From Epiperipatus broadwayi (taxonomy: Eukaryota; Onychophora; Udeonychophora; Euonychophora; Peripatidae): DNA of 64,000 nt. The position numbers were made by a program, and so were the translations under genes. Location of the stretch: assembly GCA_028023455.1 (NCBI GenBank), contig JAQFVV010012490.1, forward strand, positions 3,102,001 to 3,166,000, in the 5' to 3' direction. Under the pieces are notes generated by a model. That model saw nothing but the letters and a program-made list of their open reading frames with translations, ran no database searches and was not told the DNA's origin. Within the stretch, counting starts at the first letter, position 1; each line of letters starts with the position of its first letter. This document shows positions 61,992-64,000 of the stretch, one piece after another.

Positions 61992-62486
61992 TTACGTGGA
62001 CCATTTACGAGATAGGGAATAGCAGGCCTCTCTTCTGTTGATTGCCGATGGGTCAGCCGCAATGAAGTAAGCTTCCCTAACTTTACGTTTGGTGTCGTTT
62101 GTTTCAGAGCAAACGACACTGGCTGTGGTAGGTAGAAAAGCATGTCCAGAGTTTCTTTCATGTTCGACAAAAATCAAATTACCTTCAGACTTTGTTTTGG
62201 TTTTATTGTAAAGGTATTGGTGTTGAGCTACTCTGGTGGCAATGTTAGTTTTGGTCTCTCCATAATATGTTGCCATGCAATTTCTTTGGGGGCAGGTAAT
62301 TTTGTACACAACTTGAGGGGTGAGTTCAGGTTTGATCCTGTCTTTGGTATTATTTATCAGTCTATTGGTGTTGGGAGGTGAACGGAAAGCGACTTCAAAG
62401 TTACATGATAGTTGATTGATAAGGCTTTTAGCTGTAGAGTGAACGTATGGGATTAAGATTCTTGGTTTGTTTTCTTTCTTGTGGTT
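61992..62486 (-). pseudogene. Penelope-like GIY-YIG endonuclease, left copy
   Basis: Open from 62486 to TAG at 61992 (164 codons) with no upstream ATG, so it is a 5'-truncated ORF. The first 45 residues (ILIPYVHSTAKSLINQL and so on) are the linker between reverse transcriptase and endonuclease. VAFRSPPNTNRL follows, and then the endonuclease: VVYKITCPQRNC and TYYGETKTNIATRVAQH. These represent the GIY and YIG strands and the catalytic Arg region. FVEHERNSGHAF and KRKVREAYFIA come next, the latter with the Glu. The domain itself is intact and uninterrupted. In active elements it nicks target DNA for insertion. Confidence 0.8.
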
Positions 62487-62888
62487 GTGGCTTTCCGTTC
62501 ACCTCCCAACACCAATAGACTGATAAATAATACCAAAGACAGGATCAAACCTGAACTCACCCCTCAAGTTGTGTACAAAATTACTTGCCCCCAAAGAAAT
62601 TGCATGGCAACATATTATGGAGAGACCAAAACTAACATTGCCACCAGAGTAGCTCAACACCGATACCTTTACAATAAAACCAAAACAAAGTCTGAAGGTA
62701 ATTCGATTTTTGTCGAACATGAAAGAAACTCTGGACATGCTTTTCTACCTACCACAGCCAGTGTCGTTTGCTCTGAAACAAACGACACCAAACGTAAAGT
62801 TAGGGAAGCTTACTTCATTGCGGCTGACCCATCGGCAATCAACAGAAGAGAGGCCTGCTATTCCCTATCTCGTAAATGGTCCACGTAA
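62481..62888 (+). pseudogene. Penelope-like GIY-YIG endonuclease, right copy
   Basis: Open from the dimer centre at 62481 to TAA at 62888. From VAFRSPPNTNRL on it is the same protein as the left copy, differing at only two residues over the shared 105 of the endonuclease (Gln/Arg in AQHxYLY and Leu/Ser in GNxIF). It lacks the linker that precedes this point in the left copy, so it is truncated further. No ATG start. Overlapping frames on the other strand are shadows. Confidence 0.8.
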
Positions 62889-63124
62889 CATCTGCATATA
62901 AATTTGCATAGTTTTACAGTTATTAACAGAATAACTCGCCATGAATATGGGACTGTAGACTGTCCCGAAAGCGCTTGGCAGTAAAAAAAAAAAATTTTGA
63001 CAATTTATTAATAGCTTCATTAACTGTGTGCAGAGCACATATATATATATTAATTTATTTAAGCGTTAATGAAGTAAAATCTTAACTTTTATAATTATAT
63101 AAATGGTCAAATAAAAAAAATAGT

Positions 63125-63625
63125 CATAGAACACACGACCCCATTCTTTTAAGCTTGTAAGATATAAACAATGAGCATTGCCAATTGCTCAACAAGCTTT
63201 GTGATAAATGCTTAGCCAGAGAAAGAATTTAGAATATCTCTGTCAGAAAACCCCCCAAACCTCTGACCAATGGTGGCATGCTTTGGCACTCCTCAGACGC
63301 TAGAGAACTTCAGACACTAGATCTAAAAATACCAACCCAAAGTCAGCATTTATCTATTGAGTGGAAAATCTGAAATTTTCAGACACCTATATGTCTTCAA
63401 ACCCAGCTATCCACCTCAAATAGCTATATGGGGCTGAGAGATCTTCAGCCAAACCATATATTAGCAGTCTAATTAGCAATATAACATCGCATAAGACTTA
63501 AAGCAGAGACTATAAATATTCAAATAAAAAATAATCATAGATCACATTCTTTTAAGCTTGTGAGATATAAACAATGAGCATTGCCAATTGCTCAACAAGC
63601 TTGGTGATAAATGCTTAGCCAGAGA
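63125..63625. repeat. Direct repeats flanking left palindrome arm
   Basis: CATTCTTTTAAGCTTGTRAG through GCTTAGCCAGAGA occurs at about 63142-63222 and again at about 63545-63625, nearly identical. The second copy forms the inner end of the palindrome's left arm. Confidence 0.8.
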
Positions 63626-64000
63626 TATTTTAAATGCTTTCTCTGGCTAAGCATTTATCACAAAGCTTGTTGAGCAATTAGCAATGCTCATTGTTTATAT
63701 CTTACAAGCTTAAAAGAATGTGATCTCTGACTCTATTTTTTATTTGACTATTTATAATCTCTGCTTTAAGTCTTATGCGATGTTATATTGCTAATTATAC
63801 TACTAATATATGGTTTGGCTGAAGATCTCTCAGCCCCATATAGCTATTTGAGTTGGATAGCTGGGTTTGAAGACATGTAGGTATCTGAAAATTTCAGATT
63901 TTCCACTCAATAGATAACTTTTAGATAAATGCTGACTTTGGGTTGGTATTTTTAGATCTAGTGTCTTAAGCTACCCTAGCGCCTCTCTGAAGAGTGCCAA
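63283..64000. repeat. Large palindrome running off the right edge
   Basis: Left arm 63283-63625 and right arm 63640-64000 are inverted copies (about 95%) around a 14-nt centre. Landmarks are CAACAAGCTTGGTGATAAAT near the centre and TTGGCACTC at the outer end. The right arm continues beyond the window, so the outer boundary is unknown. No coding sequence is recognised. Probably a foldback element or an inverted dimer like the one to its left. Confidence 0.8.

Larger units (their letters stand above)
61810..63098. mobile_element. Head-to-head Penelope-like inverted dimer
   Basis: Left arm about 61821-62390 and right arm 62490-63057 are inverted copies about 98-99% identical, joined at a 99-nt centre. 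Each arm holds the GIY-YIG endonuclease end of a Penelope-like element. Each also has its 3' region (CCCGAAAGCGCTTGGCAGTA on the outward-reading strand), so both 3' ends face out and both copies are 5'-truncated. AACTTTTATAATTAT occurs on both sides (61810-61824, 63084-63098), a plausible 15-bp target duplication, with about 26 extra bases on the right. High identity means recent insertion. Confidence 0.75.

Overview
The window is about three-quarters A+T, with spliced exons of one conserved gene, kilobase-scale introns and many decayed transposable elements. It is nuclear DNA of an animal, most likely an invertebrate. RTE-type non-LTR, Ty3/gypsy LTR, Penelope-like (GIY-YIG) and TIR DNA elements all occur together. 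I cannot name the species. No bacterial-style gene, rRNA, tRNA or CRISPR array is visible.

The only host gene I can support is on the minus strand: part of NOP53 (GLTSCR2 family), a nucleolar 60S-ribosome biogenesis factor. Five exons can be read at 48982-48887, 38170-38066, 37982-37821, 7085-7030 and 6943-6820. All have consensus splice sites and compatible phases. The 5' exons must lie right of 48982 and probably beyond the window. The reading frame ends at 6820, before the conserved NOP53 C-terminal tail, so either more exons lie to the left or the protein is short. Two introns are 83 and 86 bp; the other two are 10.7 and 30.7 kb and are filled with mobile DNA.

Layout. 1-3803: LTRs and a frameshifted integrase of a Ty3/gypsy element. 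4.8-5.7 kb: degenerate T-rich tandem repeats. 6.8-49 kb: NOP53. Inside its 30.7 kb intron, a gypsy gag-pol remnant (21.8-26.2 kb) lies between two collinear, diverged direct repeats (about 9.59-21.21 and 26.53-34.79 kb). These are best explained as unusually long LTRs, and they carry later foldback insertions (12.1-12.8 and 33.3-34.1 kb). Inside the 10.7 kb intron are an RTE element (38.9-41.95 kb) and a Penelope-like fragment (46.6-47.8 kb) with two hammerhead-ribozyme-like motifs. Right of the gene: a TIR transposon (49.9-53.6 kb) containing a second TIR element, a gag-only LTR element (53.6-58.1 kb), a palindromic MITE with a third hammerhead-like motif (60.5-61.15 kb), a very young head-to-head Penelope dimer (61.8-63.1 kb) and a large palindrome running off the right edge (63.28-64.0 kb).

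Every transposon reading frame is broken or partial, so the window reads as one ribosome-biogenesis gene whose introns and flank have been colonised repeatedly. The most unusual items are the giant-LTR gypsy architecture, the three related hammerhead-like motifs in Penelope-type repeats, and the palindromic Penelope dimer with a candidate 15-bp target duplication. All identifications are by eye from motifs; no database search was run.
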